Source: DASUFI01 sp036274635 (lineage in GTDB: Bacteria > Planctomycetota > B15-G4). From it: a DNA stretch of 14,255 bases. Below, one piece after another: positions 1 to 6,215 of the stretch. The stretch covers positions 1 to 14,255 of the forward strand of contig DASUFI010000301.1 of NCBI GenBank assembly GCA_036274635.1, given 5' to 3'. The notes below the pieces were generated by a model that saw only the letters and a program-made list of their open reading frames with translations, searched no databases and had not been told where the DNA came from. Position 1 is the stretch's first letter, and every line of letters begins with the position of its first letter. The position numbers and the translations under genes are program-made.

Positions 1-85
1 CCACGCGCACCGGTCCGCGGCGCGGCGCCGGGCGCGCCGCGGGCCGCGTCGCCGTGCGCGTCGCCGCCCGCTTGCCCGGGCTCAC
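1..85 (-). CDS. possible N-terminal fragment of a coupled downstream gene (cut by window edge)
   Basis: On the minus strand a GTG at 85-83 overlaps the TGA stop of the TIM-barrel gene as GTGA, the same junction type used by two other gene pairs here. A GGAG lies 7 nt before the GTG, good Shine-Dalgarno spacing. The frame stays open to the edge for 28 codons and encodes a basic, Ala/Arg/Pro-rich start ending in RGPVRV. That could be a disordered leader before a folded domain. Gfo/Idh/MocA oxidoreductases often neighbour such TIM-barrel genes and begin their Rossmann fold with a similar basic strand, but that identity is only a guess. The alternative is plain intergenic DNA; a 10-bp perfect inverted repeat (15-24 with 33-42) falls inside the frame. 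Confidence 0.42.
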   Translation of the reverse strand, partial: MSPGKRAATRTATRPAARPAPRRGPVRV

Positions 86-939
86 GCCGGCGCTCCGGCG
101 AGGCGGCCGCGCACGAGGTCGCGCGCGCGCCGGATGTCGCCCACGCGGTCCTCGCCCGCCTCGCGCTCGATCATGAGGTCCACGCGCAGGCCGGCGCGCG
201 CGGCCACGGCGAAGAACTCGTCCCAGCGCACCTCGCCCGTGCCCACGGGCACTTCCTCGCCCCACTGCCCGGCGACGCGCGGGCCGCGCGCGTCCTTGAC
301 GTGGATCTGGCGCACGTGCGGCGCGAGCTGCGCCAGCGCGTCCAGCGGGTCGCCCATGCCGTAGAGCAGCAGGTTGGCGGGATCGAAGTTGACGCCGGCG
401 CTCGGGCGCTGCAGGTCGGCCAGCAGCTCGAGCAGCGTGCCGGGGCGCTCCTGCCCCGTCTCCAGGCCGACGGCCACGCCGTGCTCGCCGAAGGCGTCGA
501 TCACGGCGCGCAGGCGCTCGAGCAGCACGGCGCGGCGCGGGTCGTCGCGGCGCTCGGGCACGAAGCCGGCGTGGAAGGTGACCAGCGGCAGGCGCAGCCG
601 CCAGGCCAGCAGCGCGTTGGCGCGCGCGGCGGCGAGGTTGTCGGGCCAGCGCGCGTCGGGGGCGAGGCCGCCCGTCTCCTGGATGGACTGCAGGGTGGAG
701 TAGTCCTCGCCGGCCATGGCCATCATGCCGGAGCGCAGGCACAGACCCGCGTCGCGCATGGCGTGCACGCAGTCCTCGAGGCCCCACGCGCCGGTGCGCA
801 GCGGGTCCAGCGCGAGCTGCAGCGCGTCGACGCCGCACCAGCGCGCCTTCTGCGCCAGGTCCTGCGGGCCGCGGGGCTTGAGGGACCAGCTGCACACGCC
901 GAGGCGCGGCGGGTCGTCGTGGCGGACGGAGGCTGCCAT
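82..939 (-). CDS. sugar phosphate isomerase/epimerase family TIM-barrel protein
   Basis: A 285-aa protein of the xylose-isomerase-like TIM barrel / AP endonuclease 2 superfamily, at full family length. It opens with a typical first strand (GVCSWSL, residues 14-20). The likely divalent-metal ligands sit at the ends of later strands: E160 in GLETG, D186 in NFDPAN, H213 in IHVKD and E258 in MIERE. H123 in FHAG and the late VPVGTGEVRW segment are also typical. Members isomerise or epimerise sugars or related polyols in the cytoplasm; the substrate cannot be read from sequence. No signal peptide is visible. The ATG at 939 is chosen because the fold begins soon after it and a TACACT element lies 11 nt upstream, suggesting a very short leader. 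It is 46 bp downstream of the four-TM gene and probably coupled to a following gene by a GTGA overlap. Confidence 0.85.
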   Translation of the reverse strand: MAASVRHDDPPRLGVCSWSLKPRGPQDLAQKARWCGVDALQLALDPLRTGAWGLEDCVHAMRDAGLCLRSGMMAMAGEDYSTLQSIQETGGLAPDARWPDNLAAARANALLAWRLRLPLVTFHAGFVPERRDDPRRAVLLERLRAVIDAFGEHGVAVGLETGQERPGTLLELLADLQRPSAGVNFDPANLLLYGMGDPLDALAQLAPHVRQIHVKDARGPRVAGQWGEEVPVGTGEVRWDEFFAVAARAGLRVDLMIEREAGEDRVGDIRRARDLVRGRLAGAPA

Positions 940-950
940 GGCGGGCCGCG

Positions 951-956
951 AGTGTA
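951..956 (-). promoter_or_regulatory. possible -10 element (TACACT) before the TIM-barrel gene
   Basis: TACACT on the minus strand ends 11 nt before the ATG at 939. It resembles high-GC bacterial -10 hexamers, and transcription would begin a few nt before or at the start codon. I see no convincing -35 at 16-18 nt spacing. It is in the 46-bp gap after the four-TM gene, so it may be a second promoter for the TIM-barrel gene. Confidence 0.35.
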
Positions 957-985
957 CCGTCCGCGGATGAAGGCCGCGGACGAGC

Positions 986-1519
986 TCAGCCCGCGGCGTC
1001 CTCGCGCGCCGGCGGCTGATCTGTCAGGCCCAGCGCCGAGCGCAGCGCGGCCAGCGCCAGCGCGGCGACCAGGCACAGGGCCGCGATGAGCAGCGCCTCG
1101 CTCTCGTCGGGCAGCCGCAGGGGGAAGCCGCCCAGGACGCCGCCCAGCAGCGTCCCGGCGCGCGGGAGCTGCTCGGGCGGCACCGTGCCCACCTGCAGCG
1201 CGAGCGTCATCCACTGCACCGCGCCCAGCAGCAGGCCGCGACTCAGCACCACGTGCAGCCGCGAGGTGCGCCACGCGATGAGCCAGGTGGACAGCGCCCA
1301 GCCGCCGATGAGCGAGCCCAGCACGAGGCCGCGCGCCGGGGCGCGCTGCGCAGGCTCGCCGAAGGCGAAGGCCGCGATGGCGAAAACCAGCAGCGCGCCC
1401 AGCAGTCCCAGCACCGCCGCCAGCCCCGCCGCCGCCACGGGCGAGCCGCGGCGCGCGAGCACCGGCACCACTCGCGCCGAATCCGGAGGCTCCGCCCACG
1501 TCCCGTCGGAACGCTGCAT
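986..1519 (-). CDS. hypothetical four-helix membrane protein
   Basis: A 177-aa protein I cannot assign to a family. The N-terminal ~25 residues are polar (QRSDGTWAEPPDSAR). Four hydrophobic segments follow, at about 28-54, 64-83, 90-112 and 143-165, and a short polar tail (TDQPPAREDAAG). The inner-membrane location is therefore clear and the function is not; I see no conserved catalytic motif. The same reading frame stays open far upstream across the ABC genes, but that is a shadow. The ATG at 1519 is chosen because GGGGGGTGAGC precedes it directly on the minus strand as a Shine-Dalgarno, and a TAGCAT element lies about 84 nt upstream. It is separated by 371 bp from the ABC operon and 46 bp from the TIM-barrel gene. 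Confidence 0.72.
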   Translation of the reverse strand: MQRSDGTWAEPPDSARVVPVLARRGSPVAAAGLAAVLGLLGALLVFAIAAFAFGEPAQRAPARGLVLGSLIGGWALSTWLIAWRTSRLHVVLSRGLLLGAVQWMTLALQVGTVPPEQLPRAGTLLGGVLGGFPLRLPDESEALLIAALCLVAALALAALRSALGLTDQPPAREDAAG

Positions 1520-1602
1520 GCTCACCCCCCGCCATGGCGCGAGCCGCTCCCGTGGTCCGCGCGCGTGCCGCGCCGCGAGGCCCACCCCCGGGCGCGAGGG
1601 CC

Positions 1603-1608
1603 ATGCTA
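1603..1608 (-). promoter_or_regulatory. possible -10 element (TAGCAT) before the four-TM gene
   Basis: TAGCAT within GGTAGCATGG on the minus strand, about 84 nt before the ATG at 1519. The same GGTAGCATG block occurs on the plus strand at 6737-6745 upstream of the secreted-protein gene. No clear -35 is visible. If real, the leader would be roughly 75-80 nt and the four-TM gene would have its own transcript, independent of the ABC operon. Confidence 0.33.
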
Positions 1609-1636
1609 CCACCCGAGAGTCGGCGGGTGACGCCAG

Positions 1637-1868
1637 GGCGCCGCCGGCGGGGCCGCGGCGCCAGGAGCCCGACGAAGACGTGCTTCGAGTGCGGAAGGTG
1701 CGGAATTCGTGTCGGATCGAGGCGGGACCCTGCGCAGGGAGTTGCGGCGGGCGCAGCCCGCCGCAAACCCGTCGAGGGCGCTCCCCGAATGGAGCGCCCG
1801 TCGCGGGGCGGCGATTCGCCGCAGGGCCGGCACCGAAGAGCCGGCGCGAAGGACGCGCCTTCCGCGCC
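1637..1868. other. cluster of inverted repeats in the 371-bp gene-free stretch 1520-1890
   Basis: No convincing gene lies in 1520-1890. It holds consecutive inverted repeats: 1637-1644 with 1655-1662 (8 bp, 10-nt loop); the palindrome CCCTGCGCAGGG at 1728-1739; 1742-1752 with 1756-1766 (11 bp perfect, GCA loop); 1776-1784 with 1791-1799 (9 bp perfect, CCGAAT loop); 1808-1813 with 1817-1822 (6 bp, ATT loop); 1826-1831 with 1840-1845 (6 bp); and 1843-1848 with 1854-1859 (6 bp, AAGGA loop), which competes with a bulged alternative at 1843-1868. On the minus strand this lies directly after the ABC operon, so a complex GC-rich terminator or a structured 3' RNA is possible. No T-run follows any stem on either strand. 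High local GC raises the chance of random short stems, but the 11-bp and 9-bp stems are harder to dismiss. Confidence 0.6.
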
Positions 1869-1890
1869 GAACGACTTCTGCGACGGGCTC

Positions 1891-2739
1891 CTAAGTCCCG
1901 GGCGCGGATTCGGCCTGCTGGCCCGATCCCGTGAACTCCTTGCGGGCCAGCACCCGGGCCGAAAGGAAGAGGAAGAGCGCCACGAAGACGCCTAGGGTGA
2001 CCAGCGAGACGGTCGCGCTGGGCGGCTCGAGGCCCAGCTGCTGGAGCAGCTCCGGGCGGAAGGCCGCCTCGTCCGTGGCCCGCCAGAGCAGGTTGCGCGC
2101 GTGGAAGGAGATGGAGACCGACGCGAAGCCGGAGGGCAGGTTGCCGATCAGTCCCTCGAACACCAGCACGTAGATGAACGAGCTGATGATCGAGCGGCGC
2201 AGCCACAGCCCGAGGAAGAGGAAGACCGCCGAGTAGGCAAGGATGGTCAGCGCGACGACCGCCAGCACGACCACGCCGTCCGCGAGATAGAAGGCCATCG
2301 CACCCTCGTGCGGCAGCAGGCACAGGACGTACAGCAGCAGCAGCGCCGGCAGGACGAGCAGCAGGGCGCGCCGCACGGCGGCGAGGAAGCGCCCGATCAC
2401 GATCAGCCCGCGCCCGATCGGTGCGCCGACCATGTAGTTGACCGTGCCACCGTCCCACTCGTCCCCGAAGGCGGCCGTGCCGAGGAAGATGAGCACCAGC
2501 GGGATGATCGAGCGCAGGTAATGGTGATCGACGTGCGCCGCGAAGGCCGCGAAGGCCGATCCGCGCCCCTCGCCCCACACCAGCAGCACGAGCTGCACCA
2601 CGATGGGCAAGCCGACCAGGGCCAGCAGCCCGAGCAGGCGCTTGCCGCGCAGGGCGCCCGCGCTGCACGAGCCGGCCGCGGCGCGCACGGCCGCCCAGCC
2701 CGCGGGCGGCGTCGGACGGCGGCTGGCGTTGGCGCTCAT
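1891..2739 (-). CDS. ABC-2 type transporter permease (permease 2)
   Basis: A 282-aa integral membrane subunit, last gene of the four-gene ABC operon. About six hydrophobic segments are visible near residues 34-54, 74-92, 120-142, 150-178, 182-200 and 243-262. Between the second and third is an ABC-2 style cytoplasmic stretch (FGDEWDGGTVNYMVGAPIGRG) that corresponds to the E...G...LL..P.sR signature by which such permeases contact the ATPase. It starts only 3 nt after the stop of ATPase 2, with no strong Shine-Dalgarno, so translational coupling is likely and the two probably form one transporter. The substrate is unknown; ABC-2 systems include lipid, polysaccharide and drug exporters as well as gliding and stress-related machines. 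Confidence 0.85.
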   Translation of the reverse strand: MSANASRRPTPPAGWAAVRAAAGSCSAGALRGKRLLGLLALVGLPIVVQLVLLVWGEGRGSAFAAFAAHVDHHYLRSIIPLVLIFLGTAAFGDEWDGGTVNYMVGAPIGRGLIVIGRFLAAVRRALLLVLPALLLLYVLCLLPHEGAMAFYLADGVVVLAVVALTILAYSAVFLFLGLWLRRSIISSFIYVLVFEGLIGNLPSGFASVSISFHARNLLWRATDEAAFRPELLQQLGLEPPSATVSLVTLGVFVALFLFLSARVLARKEFTGSGQQAESAPGT

Positions 2740-2742
2740 CGT

Positions 2743-3720
2743 TCAGTCCACGAGGTAGGTGAAGACCGAGGCCAGGTCCTCGTCCAACGGGTCCACGGCG
2801 AAGATGCGGCTCTGGCCCCGCGCCGCCAGCTGCTGCAGCTGCGTGCACGTGCGATCGGGGCGCAGCGTCTCCAGGATCACGCCGCCTTCGGTCATCTCCA
2901 GGCCCGAGAGCAGGTCGTCGTGCGCCAGCAGCTCGCGCGCGAGGTCGCGCGGCCGGTCGGTGAGCACCCGGATGCGCCGCGCGTGCTTGTCCAGCAGGTC
3001 GCGGATGTCGCCCACGGTGCCCTCCGCCAGCACCTGGCCGTGGTGCAGCAGGACGATGCCGTTGGTCATGGCCTCGACCTCGTGCAGCACGTGGCTGCTG
3101 ACCAGGACCGTGACGCCCTCGTCGCCCAGCTCGCGCACGATGCGGATGAAGTCGCGGCGCATGACCGGGTCGAGGCCCGTGAGCGGCTCGTCGAGGACCA
3201 GCACGTCGGGGTCGTGCAGCAGCGCCTGCGCCAGCTTGAGGCGCTGGCGCATGCCCTTGGAGAAGCCGCCGGTGCGGCGGTCGATGGCGTCCTCGAGCCC
3301 GACGCGCACGAGGCACTCCTCGGCGCGCGCGCCGGCGGCGGCGCCGGCGAAGCCGCGCAGCCGCGCCTGGTCGGTGAGGAAGCGCCGCGCCGTCAGCTCC
3401 TCGTACAGGCCGTCGCCGTCCGCGACGTAGCCGATGCGCGCCAGCGCGTCGAGGTTGTTGCGGACGGTTGCGCCGTCCAGCAGCACGTGCCCGTCGCCGG
3501 GCGAGGCCAGGCCCACGATGAGCCGGATGAGCGTGCTCTTGCCCGCGCCGTTGGGTCCGAGAAGGCCCGTGACGCCCGCGCCGAGGACGAGGTCCACGGC
3601 GTCCAGCGCCAGCACGTCGCCGTACCAGCGCGAGACCCGGTCCAGGCGCAGCTCCGCCGGCGCGCGGCGGCCGGCCCGCGCGGCAGGCGGAGCGATGGCG
3701 GCGGCCGGGGCCGGGCTCAC
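2743..3720 (-). CDS. ABC transporter ATP-binding protein (ATPase 2)
   Basis: A 325-aa cytoplasmic ATPase that powers export with an ABC-2 permease. Walker A GPNGAGKST is at 55-63, signature FSKGMRQR at 153-160, Walker B VLVLDEP at 173-179 with catalytic E178, D-loop GLD at 182-184, and H-loop H210 in SSH. The Q-loop region reads GYVADGDGLYEELT, so the usual Gln (or Glu) is missing and Ala-Asp is there instead; this may alter coupling to the permease. A C-terminal extension of about 90 residues follows the nucleotide-binding domain. The GTG at 3720 is chosen because it overlaps the permease 1 stop as GTGA and GGAGGT lies 6 nt upstream. The frame stays open further upstream, but that part is a shadow of permease 1. 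The first ~20 residues are Ala/Pro-rich. Confidence 0.9.
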   Translation of the reverse strand: MSPAPAAAIAPPAARAGRRAPAELRLDRVSRWYGDVLALDAVDLVLGAGVTGLLGPNGAGKSTLIRLIVGLASPGDGHVLLDGATVRNNLDALARIGYVADGDGLYEELTARRFLTDQARLRGFAGAAAGARAEECLVRVGLEDAIDRRTGGFSKGMRQRLKLAQALLHDPDVLVLDEPLTGLDPVMRRDFIRIVRELGDEGVTVLVSSHVLHEVEAMTNGIVLLHHGQVLAEGTVGDIRDLLDKHARRIRVLTDRPRDLARELLAHDDLLSGLEMTEGGVILETLRPDRTCTQLQQLAARGQSRIFAVDPLDEDLASVFTYLVD

Positions 3721-4640
3721 GCGACCACCTCCACCGGCTTGACGCGGACGTGCAGCACGCGGATGCAGATCACGACCCACGCCAGCAGCACGAGCGCGGA
3801 CTGCCACACGGGAACCGTGGCCACGATGTCCGTCGCGTTGCCGAGCACGGCATTGAGCACCTGCCGGATGTTGAAGCCCAGCTGGAGCAGATAGAAGCTG
3901 TCCGCGTTGAAGACCTCGCGCAGGATGTTGCTGACCACGAACTCCAGCATGACGACCACGCCCATCCACAGGATGGCGGCGTTGCGCGCGCGATCCGCCA
4001 GGCTGCTGGCGGTGAGGATCGTGAGCGACGGGATGAGCACCCACACGGCTCCGCCCAGCAGCGTCCCCGCCAGCAGCTTGAGCAGGCGCAGCACCTCGCC
4101 CGCCTGCGACCAGCTCACCGACAGCTGCGCCAGGATCATGATGACCGTGGGAATCACCGTGACGAGCGCCACGAAGAACCCGATCGTGGCCAGCTTCCCC
4201 AGCAGGTACTGACGGACGGAGACCGGGCGCGACAGGTACATCTCGAGCGCGTTGGCGCGCCGGTCCTCGGCGATCAACCCGGCGCCGATGAGCAGGCAGG
4301 CCACGACCACGAAGGCGCACTGCCACAGGAACATGTACGTGTACACCCACTCCGGGCTGGGGGTGATGACTTGCAGCAGGTGCGAATCGCGCAGCCCCTC
4401 GACCATGCCCTCGGGGAACTGGTCGGCGTGGGACACCGCGAAGGCTGCGAAGTACAGCAGCAGAAGGAAGAACACGAACGGACCGAAGGCCACCAGGATC
4501 AGCAGCACGGCCGGGATCTTGCGTCGGAACACGATGGCCGTGCCGCGCTTGATGCCCGCGGCGACGATCGCTGCCGCGGCCTTCACCGGCGCCGCGCGGT
4601 CACCCTGCCAGCGGCTGTAGCTGCGGTCGTGGATGACCAT
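3717..4640 (-). CDS. ABC-2 type transporter permease (permease 1)
   Basis: A 307-aa membrane protein with about six hydrophobic segments: near 42-70, 102-126, 146-172, 185-210, 218-240 and 278-298. After the second helix it carries a clear ABC-2 motif (LIAEDRRANALEMYLSRPVSV, in which E/LSRPV are the key positions), the cytoplasmic element that docks on the ATPase. The N-terminus is soluble and basic, with the first helix preceded by RRK, as expected for cytoplasmic anchoring. The ATG at 4640 shares one base with the ATPase 1 stop (TGATG), so the two are translationally coupled. Its own stop overlaps the ATPase 2 start. Substrate unknown. Confidence 0.87.
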   Translation of the reverse strand: MVIHDRSYSRWQGDRAAPVKAAAAIVAAGIKRGTAIVFRRKIPAVLLILVAFGPFVFFLLLLYFAAFAVSHADQFPEGMVEGLRDSHLLQVITPSPEWVYTYMFLWQCAFVVVACLLIGAGLIAEDRRANALEMYLSRPVSVRQYLLGKLATIGFFVALVTVIPTVIMILAQLSVSWSQAGEVLRLLKLLAGTLLGGAVWVLIPSLTILTASSLADRARNAAILWMGVVVMLEFVVSNILREVFNADSFYLLQLGFNIRQVLNAVLGNATDIVATVPVWQSALVLLAWVVICIRVLHVRVKPVEVVA

Positions 4641-5572
4641 CAGTGCGCCGCCCCGAGGACGTCCATGAGCGCCTCCTCGAGCGTGACGCGCACCGGGCGC
4701 ACCGAGCGCAGCACGACGCCCGCGTCCACCGCCGCCTGGAACAGCGGCTGCGTGTCGCCGTCGCCCTTCAGCTTGACCTGCAGGTCGCGGTCCTTCTCCT
4801 CCAGCACGGTGAGGCCGTGCTTCTCGCAGGCCGCGCGGAACAGCGCCGGGTCGCCGGCGATGCGGACGGAGGCCGCATCGGCCTGGCTGTGCGCCAGCGT
4901 GCGGATCTCCTCGTTGCGCACGATGCGGCCGCCCTGAACCACGAGGACGCGCTGGCAGACCTCCTCCACGTCGCGCAGCAGGTGGCTGGAGAGCAGCACG
5001 TGGATGCCGCGCTCGCGGGCGATGAAGCGGATGAGGTCCAGCATCTCGACGCGGCCCTTGGGGTCGAGGCCGTTGGTGGGCTCGTCGAGGAAGACGAGGT
5101 CGGGGTCGTGCACCAGCGCCTGCGCCAGCTTGACGCGCTGCTTCATGCCGGTGCTGTAGGTGGCCACGTCGCGGTAGCGCGCCTCCTCGAGGCCGGCGAA
5201 GATGAGCATCTCGTGCGCGCGGCGGCGCGCGTCCGCGTCGGGCATGCCCGCGAGGCGACCCGCGTACCAGGTGGCCTGGAAGCCGGACAGCCCGGGGAAG
5301 AAGGCCTCGCGCTCGGGCATGTAGCCGATGCGCCGGCGCACGGTGGTCATGTCACCGTCCAGCGGCACGCCCAGCACCTTGCCGCGCCCCGAGGCCGCGG
5401 GCAGCAGGCCGAGCAGCGTCTTGATCAGCGTGCTCTTGCCCGCGCCGTTGGGCCCCAGCAGTCCCACCGCTCCGCCGGGCACCGTGAGCGTGACGTCCTC
5501 GAGCGCCGTCCGCGCGCCGTAGCGCACCGTGAGGCCCGCCAGCTCGAGGATGGGAGAGGTGTCTGTCACCAT
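4640..5572 (-). CDS. ABC transporter ATP-binding protein (ATPase 1)
   Basis: A 310-aa cytoplasmic ATPase, first gene of the operon. Walker A GPNGAGKST is at 40-48, the Q-loop equivalent YMPEREAFFPG at 84-94 (Glu in place of Gln, common in ABC-2 partners), signature YSTGMKQR at 139-146, Walker B LVFLDEP at 159-165 with catalytic E164, D-loop GLD at 168-170, and H197 in SSH as H-loop. About 90 residues follow the core domain and end in VTLEEALMDVLG, a tail often seen in this family. The family exports diverse substrates with a separate permease, here most likely the next gene. The start ATG at 5572 is followed by the first strand within 8 residues. A TAGACT element lies 37 nt upstream. Confidence 0.92.
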   Translation of the reverse strand: MVTDTSPILELAGLTVRYGARTALEDVTLTVPGGAVGLLGPNGAGKSTLIKTLLGLLPAASGRGKVLGVPLDGDMTTVRRRIGYMPEREAFFPGLSGFQATWYAGRLAGMPDADARRRAHEMLIFAGLEEARYRDVATYSTGMKQRVKLAQALVHDPDLVFLDEPTNGLDPKGRVEMLDLIRFIARERGIHVLLSSHLLRDVEEVCQRVLVVQGGRIVRNEEIRTLAHSQADAASVRIAGDPALFRAACEKHGLTVLEEKDRDLQVKLKGDGDTQPLFQAAVDAGVVLRSVRPVRVTLEEALMDVLGAAH

Positions 5573-5609
5573 GCCGCGTCCGGAGTGGGCCCAGGCTTTC
5601 GAGCGCGCG

Positions 5610-5615
5610 AGTCTA
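5610..5615 (-). promoter_or_regulatory. possible -10 element (TAGACT) of the ABC operon
   Basis: TAGACT in GCTAGACTCG on the minus strand, 37 nt before the ATG at 5572. A similar CAGACTCG occurs 9 nt before the upstream gene's ATG at 5966. No convincing -35 is seen. The 124-bp gap 5573-5696 is the natural place for the operon promoter, since the next gene upstream on the same strand ends at 5697. Confidence 0.35.
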
Positions 5616-5696
5616 GCGACCGGCCGCGCGCGGAACGAGGTGTCGCAAACGTGTCGACCCCGCGCCCGCGTCGTTGGGAAACGCGGCGCGCGCCTT

Positions 5697-5966
5697 TCAC
5701 TCCTGCGCCCCGCGCGGCCGCTGCAGCTCGCGCACCAGGGCCCACAGGCTGGCCACGCACCAGAAGCTCTCGAGCGCCACGAAGACCCACTCGCGGATCA
5801 CGCCCGAGTACGCGGCCAGCAGCCCGCTGCCGACCACGTTGGCGAAGAGGTAGCGACGCGAGGTGGCCTTGCAGGCCCCGCGCTGATTGACGACGTAGGC
5901 GCCCACCAGGAACAGGAAGCCCGCGACCGACAGCGCGCGCCAGACGAGGCCGGGTTCGGTGCCCAT
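5697..5966 (-). CDS. small membrane protein, CBU_0592-like
   Basis: An 89-aa protein with three hydrophobic segments at about 7-28, 34-54 and 57-80 and a short basic tail. The order of features (GF..LVGAYVVNQ, then SRRYLFANVVGSGLLAAYSG, then WVFVALESFWCVASLWAL) matches my memory of the CBU_0592-like small transmembrane domain, in which a polar N/G pair sits in the second helix and a W in the third. The biochemical role of that family is not established. The frame is open upstream to about 6182, but the added part is Arg/Gly-rich, crosses inverted repeats and looks non-coding. The ATG at 5966 is chosen because the domain begins right there and a CAGACT element ends 9 nt upstream. Confidence 0.65.
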   Translation of the reverse strand: MGTEPGLVWRALSVAGFLFLVGAYVVNQRGACKATSRRYLFANVVGSGLLAAYSGVIREWVFVALESFWCVASLWALVRELQRPRGAQE

Positions 5967-5975
5967 CGCGGGGCG

Positions 5976-5981
5976 AGTCTG
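5976..5981 (-). promoter_or_regulatory. possible -10 element (CAGACT) before the CBU_0592-like gene
   Basis: CAGACT in GTCAGACTCG on the minus strand ends 9 nt before the ATG at 5966, compatible with a leaderless transcript. It shares AGACTCG with the element before the ABC operon. No -35 is apparent. Confidence 0.28.
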
Positions 5982-6066
5982 ACGTTCTGCTGCGGCCGCG
6001 GCAAGTCGGCCCGGGCGGCGTTGGACGGGCGCGACCGATCCTCGGCGGCCCTCGGCGCTCCAAGTC

Positions 6067-6096
6067 GGACGACCCATTCGGAGTCGTCCTGGGTCG
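6067..6096. repeat. overlapping inverted repeats in the divergent intergenic region
   Basis: The 249-bp region 5967-6215 separates the divergent CBU_0592-like and Rieske genes. In it, GGACGAC (6067-6073) pairs with GTCGTCC (6083-6089), while CGACCCA (6070-6076) pairs with TGGGTCG (6090-6096). The two 7-bp stems share bases and exclude one another. The palindrome CGGGGCCCCG (6095-6104) follows, and the 8-mer CAAGTCGG is repeated at 6002-6009 and 6061-6068. This could be an operator or a transcribed switch-like structure. If the genes are leaderless as suspected, an operator is the likelier reading. Confidence 0.4.
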
Positions 6097-6201
6097 GGGC
6101 CCCGGCCTCCGGTCCGTCGCACCCGTGCGCCTTGCGCGGGTTCGACTTGACGCAGCCTCGCGACGAACGTCGTGAGTAACAACGTCCGACGCGAGACGTG
6201 G

Positions 6202-6207
6202 CATCAT
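6202..6207 (+). promoter_or_regulatory. possible leaderless -10 element (CATCAT) of the Rieske gene
   Basis: CATCAT inside GGCATCATCGG, with the hexamer ending 8 nt before the ATG at 6216. The block ATCATCGG sits 5 nt before this ATG and again exactly 5 nt before the cysS ATG. A -10 at this distance would put the transcript start on or next to the ATG. There is no Shine-Dalgarno. TTGACG at 6147-6152 is too far away to be its -35. Confidence 0.35.
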
Positions 6208-6215
6208 CGGCGTGT

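Noticed and set aside
15..42. Perfect 10-bp inverted repeat with 8-nt loop as a terminator for the TIM-barrel gene
   Set aside because: It has no T-run and falls inside the probable coupled reading frame that begins at 85; low-complexity GC codons explain it as well.
1606..1833. Possible 75-codon minus-strand gene in the gene-free stretch
   Set aside because: Composition is Arg/Ala/Pro-rich without domain pattern, it runs through the inverted repeats and lacks a Shine-Dalgarno.
1681..1890. tRNA-like fold or integron attC-like site in the hairpin cluster
   Set aside because: I find no cloverleaf, no T-arm consensus and no R/L core sites; hairpins alone are not enough.
1520..3316. Upstream extension of the four-TM protein in the same frame
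   Set aside because: The extension is Arg/Ala/Gly-rich and overlaps permease 2 and ATPase 2 in another frame; a good Shine-Dalgarno supports the start at 1519.
2101..3894. Very long plus-strand open frame opposite the ABC genes
   Set aside because: It is an antisense shadow caused by high GC; the product is Gln/His/Arg-rich with no fold, while the minus strand encodes clear ABC motifs.
3721..4350. N-terminal extension of ATPase 2 upstream of the GTG
   Set aside because: It overlaps permease 1 out of frame; the GTGA overlap and GGAGGT at 6 nt fix the start at 3720.
6147..6152. TTGACG as a -35 box for the Rieske gene
   Set aside because: No acceptable -10 lies 16-18 nt downstream, and it is about 50 nt from the better-supported CATCAT element.
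5967..6182. N-terminal extension of the CBU_0592-like protein
   Set aside because: The added residues are Arg/Gly/Pro-rich, cross the overlapping inverted repeats and precede a complete small domain.
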